A stretch of DNA of 64,000 nucleotides, from positions 124,001 through 188,000 of the forward strand of contig NZ_KQ034029.1 of the NCBI RefSeq assembly GCF_000970795.1, read 5' to 3'. The position numbers and the translations under genes were made by a program. The stretch's first letter is position 1, and every line of letters begins with the position of its first letter. Below the pieces are notes generated by a model, which ran no database searches, had not been told where the DNA came from, and saw nothing but the letters and a program-made list of their open reading frames with translations. The stretch is from Bombilactobacillus mellifer. GTDB taxonomy: Bacteria > Bacillota > Bacilli > Lactobacillales > Lactobacillaceae. Of the stretch, positions 32,910 to 41,936 are shown one piece after another.

Positions 32910-33899
32910 ATGAAAATTTTATTACTCTCAGTTCGCGACGATGAAAAACCAGCTATTCAACAATGGCAAGAACGCCATCCCGATATTCAATTAACTAGTG
33001 TCGAGGACGAATTACATCCGGATACTGTAGAAAAGGTCCGCGGCTTTGACGGAATAGTCATCCAACAACGCAGCACCGTCGAAGCCAGCATGTACCCGCA
33101 ATTGCATGACATGGGAATTAAACAAATTACTACGCGCACGGCAGGTTTTGAAACGATTGATTTAGAGGCCGCCCGTGCAAACGACCTCCAAGTCAGCAAT
33201 GTACCCGCCTACTCACCTCGCTCCGTAGCCGAATTGGCTCTAGCCCATACTATGCGTTTAATCCGAAAGTTAGAATTATTTGATGAACGCTCCGCCGAGC
33301 AGGATTTTCGTTGGGGCGGTTTACAAGCCAGTGAAATTCATAGCTTAACAATTGGAATTATTGGTGCGGGACGAATTGGCGGAACAGCCGCGCAATTATT
33401 CCATGCGCTTGGTGCTAAAGTAATTGCCTTTGATACCAAGCCTAATCACAAATTAGATGATATTTTGACTTTTAAATCCTTTGAAGAAGTGTTACAAGAA
33501 GCAGACGTTATTTCTTTGCATGTAGATTTGAACCCTACTTCTGAAAAATTGATTGACGCGCACGCCTTAAGTTTAATGAAACCTACTGCTTACTTAATTA
33601 ATGAATGCCGTGGTCCGGTAGTTGATACTCCCGCGTTAATTGACGCATTACAGGAAAAACGCTTAGCAGGTGCTGCTTTAGATACCTTGCCGCATGAAGA
33701 AAAATTCTTCAATGTGGACTTGCGCGGCCAAGATTTACCTGATGAAGATCTCATTAAATTACGAGCTTTAGACAACGTCATCCTCACACCCCACGTAGGT
33801 TTTTACACCAATATCGCTGTCCAAAATATGGTCGATATTAGCTTAGATGATACGGTAGCCCTAATTAACGGGGAAAAATGTGACCATGTCGTTTCTTAA
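32910..33899 (+). CDS. D-2-hydroxyacid dehydrogenase (D-lactate dehydrogenase family)
   Basis: NADH-dependent reductase of 2-oxo acids, 329 residues. Rossmann motif GIIGAGRIGG near residue 149; catalytic Arg in NECRGPVVDT (about 234), Glu in DTLPHEEKFFN (about 264) and His in LTPHVGFYT (about 296). The HEEKFFNVDLRGQ insertion is typical of the D-LDH/D-hydroxyisocaproate dehydrogenase group of lactobacilli. Coupled to the aminotransferase, it likely reduces phenylpyruvate, hydroxyphenylpyruvate or indolepyruvate; plain D-lactate dehydrogenase is the alternative. The ribosome site is AAGAAAGTAGG, and a strong terminator follows. Confidence 0.9.
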   Translation: MKILLLSVRDDEKPAIQQWQERHPDIQLTSVEDELHPDTVEKVRGFDGIVIQQRSTVEASMYPQLHDMGIKQITTRTAGFETIDLEAARANDLQVSNVPAYSPRSVAELALAHTMRLIRKLELFDERSAEQDFRWGGLQASEIHSLTIGIIGAGRIGGTAAQLFHALGAKVIAFDTKPNHKLDDILTFKSFEEVLQEADVISLHVDLNPTSEKLIDAHALSLMKPTAYLINECRGPVVDTPALIDALQEKRLAGAALDTLPHEEKFFNVDLRGQDLPDEDLIKLRALDNVILTPHVGFYTNIAVQNMVDISLDDTVALINGEKCDHVVS

Positions 33900-33927
33900 A
33901 TTGTCCATAAAAAATATTTTCACTCAG

Positions 33928-33956
33928 CTGGTAGCTGTCAGAGCTACCAGTTTTTT
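33928..33956 (+). terminator. Intrinsic terminator
   Basis: CTGGTAGCT (33928-33936) and AGCTACCAG (33942-33950), a perfect 9-bp stem with six T residues after it. Ends the aminotransferase-dehydrogenase transcript. Confidence 0.92.
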
Positions 33957-34087
33957 AGTACCTTCTTCTTGGCGGCAACTGGCAGCAATAGCGAACGGCT
34001 ATTCTACTCCAAAAACGGCCAAGCCGCTGAAAATGAGAAACCTGTAACTTGTTATCTTCAGTACAAGCTGCTTTCCAGCTGCCCCCA

Positions 34088-36721
34088 CTAATCGACCGAC
34101 TTCAAGGCCCCTAACATATCGATATGCTTAATTTTTTGAGCCATGAAAGCCATCACAATCATCGAAAAAATAATGGTCATACTACCAGAAACCAAAAAGT
34201 TCGTTATCCGCAAAGTTAAATCAACCATTGCAATATCTGGAGGTAAAGTTTGCATAATATAATGATGCAATTCATAACCACCCAGCATTCCCAAGGCGAT
34301 ACTGATCAACGTTAAAATAAATACTTCCCGATAAATATAGAGCACCACTTCCCGTGGATAAAAGCCCAGAACCTTAATCGTCGATATTTCGCGAATCCGC
34401 TCAGAAACATTAATATTAGTCAAAGTAAATAAAACCACAAACGCCAGTGCCGAAGCCGCTAAAGTAATAATAATTACTAAATTGTTTAAGCCGTTCAAAA
34501 TATTATTAATCACTTGTTTCACCGCATTGGATTGTACTACGGTCACAGCTGCCGGTTGGCGATTTAAGCGCCAACTAATTTGATTAATCGCTGCTTCATT
34601 GTGCACTTTTAATTGTAATAACTGACCATTACTAGTAGCTGAGTGATGGAAAACGTGCTGATAATATTGCGGCGTTAAATATAGCCAATGGCCGACATAC
34701 ATTTGTGTGATTCCCGCAATTTTCAAACGATATTGTTTTCCCTGCGTATTGCGCAACGTTAAACTTTGCCCGGATTTGAGATGCCACAATTGAGCTAATT
34801 TCTCGGAAATAAATGCGCCCGAGTTGGTCAGCTTTTGTGGTTGATGAGTCGTGGGCTTTTGTAAAGTCACAAATTTGTCAAAGTGGCGAGTCGAAAGTGG
34901 GACTAATAATGAAACTGGTTGATTATTTATCGCCCGCGGAGGATGCGTCCACACATTTTCAAAATGGATTTCTAATTGCTGCTGGACTGCTCGACTGCTT
35001 TGTCCGATCTGGCGATAACGCTGCTGCTGTGGGCGAGAAGCTTGTGGATTATACAAACCAATCACATCATAATGTATTAAAGTTTGGTATTGTTTTTCCA
35101 CAATTCCGGTCACCGAATCACGAATGCCAAATCCAGTAATTAGCAAAGCCATACAGCCACAAACTCCCAGAATCGTCATTAGTGTCCGCCCTTTATAGCG
35201 CACTAAATTGCGCCAAGTGACTTTATAATTGAAGGACAATCGGTTCCATAACCATTGCCAATGCTCCAACCACACTTGGGCTCCCTTGGCTGGTGGTTTG
35301 GGTAACATTAAAGTAGCGGGTTTTTCACGTAATTGCCGGCTCGCAGTATAAACTGCTGGTAAAGTTGTGCAAGCTAAAGCGATGCAGCCGGCAATTAGAG
35401 TCCACTTTACCGAAAAAGGAGTTTGTAACGCGGGTAAAGTGAAATTGGCCGCATAGGCTAAATAAATTTTGGTCGGCAATAACGTTGTTCCCAACCAAGT
35501 ACCCAGGATGGTCCCCAGCGTTCCAGCCAGCAATCCATAAATGATAAACACTTTTATACTATCGAATTTTGAATATCCCAAGGCGCGTAAAGTCCCTAAT
35601 TCAATTCGCTTTTCTTCGGCCATGCGTGCCATGGTAGTGCTGCAAACCAAAATGGCAACCGAAAAAAACAGTATTGGAAAAACATTGGCTAATAAATCGA
35701 TTCGATGAGCATCTTCGCCCATTTGACTATAACCTTCATTAAAGTCATTGCGACTTTGTAATTGATAAATGATCCGGAGCTGTTTAACTTGTTGTTGGCG
35801 TTGTTGAATTTGGCGTTGTTGATGCGCTAATTGTCGACTGGCAGTTATTGCAGCTTTGTGCAAGGTTGGATCTCGTCCAAAGGCTGGCGTTTGCTGGACC
35901 ATTTGTTGGCGCTGTTGGGCAACTAGAGCTTGAGCTTGTTGAATTCTTTGTCGTTGCTGATGTTGTAACTGGTTTTGACGTTGTTGGGCCCAATGAGTCA
36001 CCACGGGGGTTAACTGATTGACATCTTGGCGTACCCGTTGTTCATATTGGGGAGCGTAACTTTGCCGCTGCTGGAGACGAAAGTTAATTTTGGCCGTTAA
36101 AGGTGCTGTATTTTTAAAGGCTTGTGGAACTACCACCCCGAAAGTTTTTAACTGACCACTACCAGCAGCCGTGGCACCAAAATTATTTTGTTCAATATAA
36201 TCACTGGAGGTAATAAAACCGACAATTCGCCATTGGTGACGAGATAAATTGGGCAAAGACGTTCGCTGGTGATTATCGACGACACGCAAAGTTTGCCCCA
36301 AATGATAATGGCGCTGCTGCGCCTGATCTAAAGCGATTTCATTAATTCGTTGTGGTAATCGGCCTGCAGTTAACCGACTCACTGATAAATGCCGGCGCTG
36401 GCTTTCAATACGAATGGCTTGACGCGTGGCAGGGATCACGGCGTCTTGATAAGTACTAAACTCCACTTGCTGGACTGCTGGCAAATGGCGCAACTTTTGT
36501 TGTTCACTGTGGGTTAAAGGTACATTACTAGTTAAAACAGCGTCTGCTAATTTATGCTGACGGTAATAAGCATTGGCTGTTTGGCGCATATCACTGCCGG
36601 TAACCTTTAATCCAATTAAAACAAACACACCTAAAGCTACTAAAACCACCAATGAAAAAAATCGTGCCCCAGACTTTTGAAATTCCCGTACTAAATTCAT
36701 TCGTAAACTTTTTTTCATCTT
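34088..36721 (-). CDS. FtsX-like ABC transporter permease
   Basis: Large membrane permease of about 877 residues. An N-terminal anchor helix (FFSLVVLVALGVFVLIG) is followed by ~300 external residues that include a long Q/R-rich coiled coil at about 250-340 (QQRQNQLQHQQRQR). Then comes a first FtsX block with TMARMAEEKRIELGTLRALGYS, a second external domain and a second FtsX block with NINVSERIREISTIKVLGFYPREV. The start is Met16 of the open frame, with GAGGATG before it and 8 bases after the ATPase stop. With the ATPase it should export or extract a lipid or peptide. Substrate unknown; the coiled coil suggests a periplasm-like extension reaching into the wall. Confidence 0.85.
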   Translation of the reverse strand, partial: KMKKSLRMNLVREFQKSGARFFSLVVLVALGVFVLIGLKVTGSDMRQTANAYYRQHKLADAVLTSNVPLTHSEQQKLRHLPAVQQVEFSTYQDAVIPATRQAIRIESQRRHLSVSRLTAGRLPQRINEIALDQAQQRHYHLGQTLRVVDNHQRTSLPNLSRHQWRIVGFITSSDYIEQNNFGATAAGSGQLKTFGVVVPQAFKNTAPLTAKINFRLQQRQSYAPQYEQRVRQDVNQLTPVVTHWAQQRQNQLQHQQRQRIQQAQALVAQQRQQMVQQTPAFGRDPTLHKAAITASRQLAHQQRQIQQRQQQVKQLRIIYQLQSRNDFNEGYSQMGEDAHRIDLLANVFPILFFSVAILVCSTTMARMAEEKRIELGTLRALGYSKFDSIKVFIIYGLLAGTLGTILGTWLGTTLLPTKIYLAYAANFTLPALQTPFSVKWTLIAGCIALACTTLPAVYTASRQLREKPATLMLPKPPAKGAQVWLEHWQWLWNRLSFNYKVTWRNLVRYKGRTLMTILGVCGCMALLITGFGIRDSVTGIVEKQYQTLIHYDVIGLYNPQASRPQQQRYRQIGQSSRAVQQQLEIHFENVWTHPPRAINNQPVSLLVPLSTRHFDKFVTLQKPTTHQPQKLTNSGAFISEKLAQLWHLKSGQSLTLRNTQGKQYRLKIAGITQMYVGHWLYLTPQYYQHVFHHSATSNGQLLQLKVHNEAAINQISWRLNRQPAAVTVVQSNAVKQVINNILNGLNNLVIIITLAASALAFVVLFTLTNINVSERIREISTIKVLGFYPREVVLYIYREVFILTLISIALGMLGGYELHHYIMQTLPPDIAMVDLTLRITNFLVSGSMTIIFSMIVMAFMAQKIKHIDMLGALKSVD

Positions 36722-36728
36722 AACATCC

Positions 36729-37430
36729 TCACCATTCAAGTTGGCGAACAGGAGTGGGCTGATCATTGTATTGGTCTGTCTTTATTTTGCCATCGCTTAA
36801 TTCTAAAATGTGGTCAGCCATGGGTTTGATTAAAGCATTGTGTGTCACAATAATGACATTTTTATGGGCTTGACGACAATAATCCTGGAGTAATTGTAAA
36901 ATATTTTTTCCTGTATGGTAATCTAAAGCCCCTGTAGGTTCATCACACAAAAGCAAAGCCGGTTTTTTAGCAATGGCCCGGGCAATCGCCACGCGTTGCT
37001 GTTCCCCACCGGATAATTCGGCCGGAAAGTTGCCCGCGCGCTGCTTTAAACCCACAGCTTGTAAAACTTTTGGTGCCGCAAACGCCTCAGGTACGATTTG
37101 TGCAGCCAGCTCCACATTTTCTTGTACGGTCAAATTAGGAATTAAATTGTAGAATTGAAAAACAAACCCCACCGCCAAGCGCCGATAAGTGGTCAATTTT
37201 TGTGGGGAATAGGCTGAAATTTTATGCCCAGCTACCCAAACCTGCCCACTGGTATTGGTATCCATTCCTCCGAGAATATTTAATAAAGTAGACTTACCGG
37301 CACCAGACGCGCCCACAATAATGGTTAATTCTCCAGCTTGTAATTCAAATGACAGCTGATCATTAGCCCGGACTTCTTGCGCCCCACTTTGATAAATCTT
37401 GGAACTTTGATCAAACTTAATATAGGCCAT
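36729..37430 (-). CDS. ABC transporter ATP-binding protein (MacB/LolD type)
   Basis: 233 residues. Walker A GASGAGKS at about 42-49, Q-loop in [11 protein letters not shown], signature [16 protein letters not shown] near 140, Walker [14 protein letters not shown] and the H-loop in IVTHN. The FYNLIP and EPTGALD strings mark the MacB/LolD (FtsE-like) class that works with FtsX permeases. It is upstream of the permease by eight bases and is its partner. Its promoter must lie in the 37431-37496 gap. Confidence 0.92.
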   Translation of the reverse strand: MAYIKFDQSSKIYQSGAQEVRANDQLSFELQAGELTIIVGASGAGKSTLLNILGGMDTNTSGQVWVAGHKISAYSPQKLTTYRRLAVGFVFQFYNLIPNLTVQENVELAAQIVPEAFAAPKVLQAVGLKQRAGNFPAELSGGEQQRVAIARAIAKKPALLLCDEPTGALDYHTGKNILQLLQDYCRQAHKNVIIVTHNALIKPMADHILELSDGKIKTDQYNDQPTPVRQLEW

Positions 37431-37496
37431 CGTTCTTCACCACTTCACTTTTCTCTCAGCATAACCAAAGCCGAACCCTAACGCAAATTATTGTCT

Positions 37497-38288
37497 CTAA
37501 GACCAATAGCGATGTAAGCCTGCCGAAATTAAATAAATTAGAGTTTCAATTGTTGTAATAAAAAATGTTACTGGCAAATTCGTCCAGTAGCCGCATGCCA
37601 AACCTAACCAAGTACCCAATAAGGCAAAAATAATACTCCAGGCCATCAAAGCATGGACCGAATGACCCCAAAATTGAGCCGCGGCGGCAGGTAAGGTTAA
37701 TAAAGCAAAGACTAGCAATGAGCCGACAATTTGCGAAACCACACTGACACTCAAAGACATCATAACTAAAAAGCACAAGCTAATCAGTCCGCCGTGCTGC
37801 AGACTGCTTTGAGCTCCTAAAGGATCAAAAAAAGCAAATTTTAAACGTCGATACAACACTAAAATTACCAAAAATTCCACACCGGCAATCAAGATAATTT
37901 GATTTACATCATGATGACTAATCCCTACAATACTGCCAAATAAAATATTGGTCGCATAGGCCGTACCGGCCTTGGAAATTGCTAAAAATAAAACTCCTAA
38001 ACCCATGAAAAAAGCCGAAATTAAACTAATTAAAGTATCTTTAACTGGTTTATCGCGATCCAATGTTCCTGCTGTTAAAGCGCTTAAGACAGTAAATAAC
38101 AACATGCCGTTTAAAGGAGTCCAGCCTAACCACACCCCAAAACTAGCCCCCGCAAAGCCAATTTCTGATAAGGTATGCGTTAAAAAGGCTAACTGACGCG
38201 CTACAATAAAAACCCCCATGATACCACATAAAATTGAAATCACCGTCGCAGCGATCCAGGCATTTTGCATAAACTCATACTGCCACAT
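37497..38288 (-). CDS. znuB: Zinc/manganese ABC transporter permease
   Basis: 263 residues with seven or eight transmembrane segments; the family blocks GVFIVARQLAFLTHTLSEIGFAGA and ATNILFGSIVGIS are clear (ABC-3 family). Its start codon overlaps the last base of the ATPase gene. The third gene of the binding protein-ATPase-permease operon; it carries the metal across the membrane. Zinc is favoured because of the divergent Zur-like regulator and its box, but the binding-protein ligand set leaves manganese open. Confidence 0.85.
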   Translation of the reverse strand: MWQYEFMQNAWIAATVISILCGIMGVFIVARQLAFLTHTLSEIGFAGASFGVWLGWTPLNGMLLFTVLSALTAGTLDRDKPVKDTLISLISAFFMGLGVLFLAISKAGTAYATNILFGSIVGISHHDVNQIILIAGVEFLVILVLYRRLKFAFFDPLGAQSSLQHGGLISLCFLVMMSLSVSVVSQIVGSLLVFALLTLPAAAAQFWGHSVHALMAWSIIFALLGTWLGLACGYWTNLPVTFFITTIETLIYLISAGLHRYWS

Positions 38289-38920
38289 TATTTTGTACCT
38301 CCTGTTAGATCTAATTGCTGGGTGCCATAATGGGCTAAAAGATCCGGATCATGGGAAATAAAAACCACCGTCGTCTGTGCACGATTTAACTCTTGAACTA
38401 CATCCATCACTTGAAACTTAGCGTGCACATCTAAACTAGCTGTCGGCTCATCTAAAATCAACAATTGGGGTTGATTCACAATGGCTTGTGCCAAATAGAC
38501 CCGCTGCTTTTCACCACCAGACATGCGTCCTAATCGCGCTTTGCGTTTATCCCAGATCCGGGTAGCTTGTAAAGCTGTCGCTACTTGTTCTTTTTCGGTT
38601 TTAGTCAGCCAGGGCTGCCAGTTATGAATGAGTTTTAAAGCTATAAAAGCTTGCGTGGATAAAGGATAATCAGTAGCAATATTGCGAAATTGCGGCATAT
38701 ATCCCATTTGATCTAAAGCTAAGTTGCGGGTAATTTGGCCCGCTGTTGGCTGCATTTGGCCTAAAATCAAGCGAATTAAGGTTGTCTTCCCTGAACCATT
38801 AGGGCCTACGATGCAAAAAAAGTCTCCTTGTCGGATTTGAAAGGACACTTCTTGAAAAACTATTTGTTGATCAAATTGCATTCTTAAATTTTGAGCTTGA
38901 ATTAAAATGGGGGTTTTCAT
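38288..38920 (-). CDS. znuC: Zinc/manganese ABC transporter ATP-binding protein
   Basis: 210 residues. Walker A GPNGSGKTTL at about 38-45, Q-loop in MGYMPQFRN, signature MSGGEKQRVYLAQAI, Walker B LLILDEPTASLD and the H-loop VFISHD. Overlaps the binding protein gene by 4 bases and abuts the permease gene. Compact size and GYMPQ fit the manganese/zinc/iron class of ATPases. Confidence 0.88.
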   Translation of the reverse strand: MKTPILIQAQNLRMQFDQQIVFQEVSFQIRQGDFFCIVGPNGSGKTTLIRLILGQMQPTAGQITRNLALDQMGYMPQFRNIATDYPLSTQAFIALKLIHNWQPWLTKTEKEQVATALQATRIWDKRKARLGRMSGGEKQRVYLAQAIVNQPQLLILDEPTASLDVHAKFQVMDVVQELNRAQTTVVFISHDPDLLAHYGTQQLDLTGGTK

Positions 38921-39807
38921 TTTTGAGCCTCACTTTGCAAAACTGCTTGATATTGTTTTTGCATCCACTGCACATAAGTCTGCTGCGCAGGTTGGCTTTC
39001 TCTAACTGCAATAATTGGAATTTGGTGGCGGCGCGCTAAGGTTTGCAGATTTTGGACTACAGGATTGGTGGTTTGCTGATTAACCACGAAAAAGGCGATT
39101 TGTCGCTGACGAATTTGTTGTTGCAAATGAGCCACATCTTGTGGTGCCGGATCGCGCCCCTCTTCAATCGCTTGAGCAAATTGTGTATTCACTACCTGAT
39201 ATCCCATAGCTTGTAAAGAGTAATCAAACACCGGCTCGCTTACTGCTACTTGCTGTTGGTTGCGGTGAGCTTTAATCTGCTGTAATTGTTTTTTGAGAGG
39301 TGCTAGCGATTTAATATATTTTCGAGCTTGGCGTTGGAAATACTCTTTATGCGCCGGTTGTTTTTGTCCCAAAAGCGTGGCCAATTTTAAAGCTGTACGT
39401 TCCATGGTCGCCAGTTGATACCAAACATGGGGATTGGACTGCGAAGTATGGGCTAAAGTACTTACATTAATTTGGGACAAGTTTTGCCGATCGTTAATCA
39501 ATTTTTTCATCCAAGCATCATAGCCCAAACCGTTATATACAGCTATTTGGGCTTGACTCGTTTGCTTCGCTGCTTGTACTGAGGGTTCAAAATCATGCGG
39601 ATCGGCGGCCGGATTTTTCATTAAAATATCGACGTGTCCATACTTTCCACTCACTTTTTGGGCCAACTCGCCATAAGTCGGAGTGGAAGTAACAATTTTA
39701 ATTTTGGAACCGGTATTAGCATTCGATGGTTGATGACAACCAGCCATAAGCATAAAAAACATTAATGTTCCTATTAAACTCAGTAAATATTTCCATTTTC
39801 GTGGCAA
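38917..39807 (-). CDS. znuA: Metal-binding lipoprotein of the Zn/Mn ABC transporter
   Basis: Cluster A-I substrate-binding protein of 296 residues. Signal peptide with lipobox LMAGC (Cys24). Predicted ligands: His71 in DPHDFEP, His127 in NPHVWY, Glu191 in VSEPVFDY and an acidic residue near Glu270. Zinc proteins normally have a third His at the Glu191 position; Glu is typical of manganese proteins such as PsaA. There is also no His-rich loop. The regulator and box next door nevertheless look Zur-like, so the metal is uncertain. First gene of the operon. Confidence 0.85.
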   Translation of the reverse strand: MPRKWKYLLSLIGTLMFFMLMAGCHQPSNANTGSKIKIVTSTPTYGELAQKVSGKYGHVDILMKNPAADPHDFEPSVQAAKQTSQAQIAVYNGLGYDAWMKKLINDRQNLSQINVSTLAHTSQSNPHVWYQLATMERTALKLATLLGQKQPAHKEYFQRQARKYIKSLAPLKKQLQQIKAHRNQQQVAVSEPVFDYSLQAMGYQVVNTQFAQAIEEGRDPAPQDVAHLQQQIRQRQIAFFVVNQQTTNPVVQNLQTLARRHQIPIIAVRESQPAQQTYVQWMQKQYQAVLQSEAQK

Positions 39808-39842
39808 TTGACTAATTCCTCAACTAATTCTATAATTTAAAT

Positions 39843-39855
39843 AGTAATTATTACT
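39843..39855. promoter_or_regulatory. Zur/Fur-type operator
   Basis: AGTAATTATTACT is a perfect 6-1-6 palindrome and matches the core of the Gram-positive Zur box (TAATnATTA with flanking GC-rich ends). It sits between the metal transporter operon and the fur-family gene, so one regulator could control both. Confidence 0.65.
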
Positions 39856-39909
39856 TTTTAAATAGTAGCATAATTTTTTGAATATGTCTAGATTTTATGG
39901 AGGCGGACA

Positions 39910-40338
39910 ATGGAGCAGGTGGATGTCACAGCTGCAATTCACATTTTGCAACAGCATCATTATAAAATCACCAAACAACGTCAAGCTTTACTGGTCTATC
40001 TAGCACAACATGCGGATTTTTATATAGCATTAGCAGCAGTAGATCAACATTTGCGTCAACAATTTCCGACAATGAGCTACGATACTATTTATCGCAATGT
40101 TAAAGAAATGCAGTCGATTGGAATTGTTGAAACTCAAGTTTTTAAAAATGGCTTACGCGTCAAATACCAATGTGATTTTTCCGGGCCTGAGCATAGTCAT
40201 TTTATTTGTCAAAACTGTGGTCGCGTCAAAGAAATCGGATTCCCCGATTTTAATTCGATCAAGGATCAACTCCAACACTATCAAGTGACCGCTTACCAAG
40301 TTGAAGTTTGGGGAATTTGTGAGAGTTGTTTAAAATAA
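39910..40338 (+). CDS. zur: Fur-family metal regulator, probably Zur
   Basis: 142 residues. N-terminal winged helix (KITKQRQALLVYL through TMSYDTIYRNVKEM), then the dimerisation domain with the regulatory ligand cluster EHSH (His95, His97) and two CxxC pairs, Cys100/Cys103 and Cys137/Cys140, that hold the structural zinc. PerR and Fur share this fold; the divergent Zn/Mn transporter and the intervening Zur-like box favour Zur. ATG with GGAGGCGGA upstream. Confidence 0.85.
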   Translation: MEQVDVTAAIHILQQHHYKITKQRQALLVYLAQHADFYIALAAVDQHLRQQFPTMSYDTIYRNVKEMQSIGIVETQVFKNGLRVKYQCDFSGPEHSHFICQNCGRVKEIGFPDFNSIKDQLQHYQVTAYQVEVWGICESCLK

Positions 40339-40372
40339 AAATTTTCTCAGTTATTTGTTCAGGGCCCAGTGC

Positions 40373-40400
40373 TTGACTTTTTTTAGCAGCCTTTTATGAT
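40373..40400 (+). promoter_or_regulatory. Promoter of the SH3b protein gene
   Basis: TTGACT (40373-40378), 16-base spacer, TATGAT (40395-40400). The ATG that opens the long frame lies inside the -10 box, which excludes it as a start and supports the downstream ATG. Confidence 0.75.
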
Positions 40401-40443
40401 AAAAGTAGCGAATAATTTATCATTAAAAAGAGAGCCTGTGTGT

Positions 40444-41838
40444 ATGAAAAAATTTACCAAAGCGATGACGCTTTCCCTCGCCTGTCCGGCTCTGCTTACA
40501 GCCATCAATATTAATAAAGTGCGCGCTGTAGGTGAGAATCGGGTACCTTCTGATAAAAGCACTAAAGAGTTAACAACTATCCAGCCCATAGCTATCAATT
40601 CTTTTAAACAAACTCTCCAGCAATCCGGCACCAGTGGGTGGTTTACTTTTTCTGTGGCAACAAATATTCGCACGGCTCCTAATTTACAAGCACCAGTTGT
40701 CGGTCAATATGATCCTGGTGAAGCCGTCTACTATCTCGGCCAATGCCAGGCTGATGGTTATACATGGCTGCGGTACATTGCCATGTCCGGTAAGGAGCGT
40801 TATGTCGCTATGATTAGTAATCCAGACAAACAACCAGAGCCTCTCCAAACGCAAACAACCGCGACCGCTGTCCAAAACGTCCAAGCGGCTGATGGTCACT
40901 ATACTTTTAAAACCACTACCAACATTCACTTAGTTCCTGATCCCCAGTCGAAGGTCGTGGGCCAATATAATGCGGGTGAAGTCGTTCATTATGATGGTAT
41001 TTTAGAAAAGCATGGTTACTCTTGGTTTCGTTATCGTGCAGCTTCAGGCAAAGTCTGTTATGTTGCTAAAATTAACCCGTTAAAAGTTACGCAAACCCAG
41101 CAACAGACTAAATTACCAAGTTATCACCACAGTGGGGTTTTTAAGTTTTTAGTTCCTACGCACATTCGCACAGCTCCCGGCTTAACGGCCAGCATTGTGG
41201 GTCAATATGAAGTGGGCGATGAAGTTTATTATGATGGTCAAGTACAAGCTGATGGCTATACCTGGCTACGGTATATTGCGGCTTCAGGCCGTATTTGTTA
41301 CGTGGCGATGATTATCGATACACAAACTACTGCGGAACAGCGCCTGTCTTCGCCAGTAACTCAAAAGTTAGCCGTAAAGCCCATTCAAGTGACACGTTTT
41401 AATAATCAAGTGGTAAAAGAAAAAGGCGCTTATACCTTTACAAGTAATACTAATATTTATACAGCTCCTAGTCGGCACGCAAATATTGTCGGTGCTTATA
41501 AAGCCGGTGAAACCGTTTATTATAATGGTAAAGTCCTTGCCGATGGCTTTACTTGGCTCAAATATCAAAGTGTGACCGGACGGACTTGCTATGTAATTGT
41601 TGATACTGAAGCCTTGGCTCATCAAAAGGCCAAGTTAGTTAAATCCAATAAAAGCGGTCATTACACCTTTTCGCAAGCAACCAAAATCCGTACCGCTCCT
41701 TCCCTTAGTGCTCCGGTAGTCGGTCAATATGAAGCCGGTGAGCATTTAGCTTATAAAGGCAAAGTTACGGCCGATGGTTATACCTGGTTAAGCTACACCT
41801 CATTATCAGGACGCACTTGTTATGTAGCACAGCTGTAA
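40444..41838 (+). CDS. Secreted protein of five SH3b domains
   Basis: 464 residues: signal peptide (MKKFTKAMTLSLACPALLTA) followed by five repeats of ~62 residues starting near 65, 150, 227, 325 and 405. Each reads like Y/F-TF...TNIRTAP...VVGQYxxGE.V.Y.G....DGYTWLRY...SGR.CYVA, the SH3_5/SH3b cell-wall-binding pattern. Linkers are rich in Q and T. No amidase, NlpC/P60 or lysozyme domain is present, so it binds wall material but has no visible catalytic activity. A strictly conserved cysteine in each CYVA motif of modules 2 to 5 is notable (module 1 has RYVA). Likely a wall-decorating or competition protein. Confidence 0.85.
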   Translation: MKKFTKAMTLSLACPALLTAININKVRAVGENRVPSDKSTKELTTIQPIAINSFKQTLQQSGTSGWFTFSVATNIRTAPNLQAPVVGQYDPGEAVYYLGQCQADGYTWLRYIAMSGKERYVAMISNPDKQPEPLQTQTTATAVQNVQAADGHYTFKTTTNIHLVPDPQSKVVGQYNAGEVVHYDGILEKHGYSWFRYRAASGKVCYVAKINPLKVTQTQQQTKLPSYHHSGVFKFLVPTHIRTAPGLTASIVGQYEVGDEVYYDGQVQADGYTWLRYIAASGRICYVAMIIDTQTTAEQRLSSPVTQKLAVKPIQVTRFNNQVVKEKGAYTFTSNTNIYTAPSRHANIVGAYKAGETVYYNGKVLADGFTWLKYQSVTGRTCYVIVDTEALAHQKAKLVKSNKSGHYTFSQATKIRTAPSLSAPVVGQYEAGEHLAYKGKVTADGYTWLSYTSLSGRTCYVAQL

Positions 41839-41868
41839 GACAACTAACCTGATGTAATTTTTGGCACT

Positions 41869-41916
41869 AAAATAGCCGATAGCTGCCTATAAAACGCAGC
41901 AGATCGGCTATTTTTT
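41869..41916. terminator. Bidirectional intrinsic terminator
   Basis: AAAATAGCCGAT with ATCGGCTATTTT, extended inward by GCTGC/GCAGC; T runs follow on both strands. Shared by the SH3b gene and the convergent patB gene. Confidence 0.9.
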
Positions 41917-41936
41917 ATTTTTCAATATAATTGCGC

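Noticed and set aside
36001-36100. Q-rich stretch of the FtsX-type permease as a repeat element
   Set aside because: It is coding with a continuous frame and codon pattern, consistent with a coiled coil rather than a DNA repeat.
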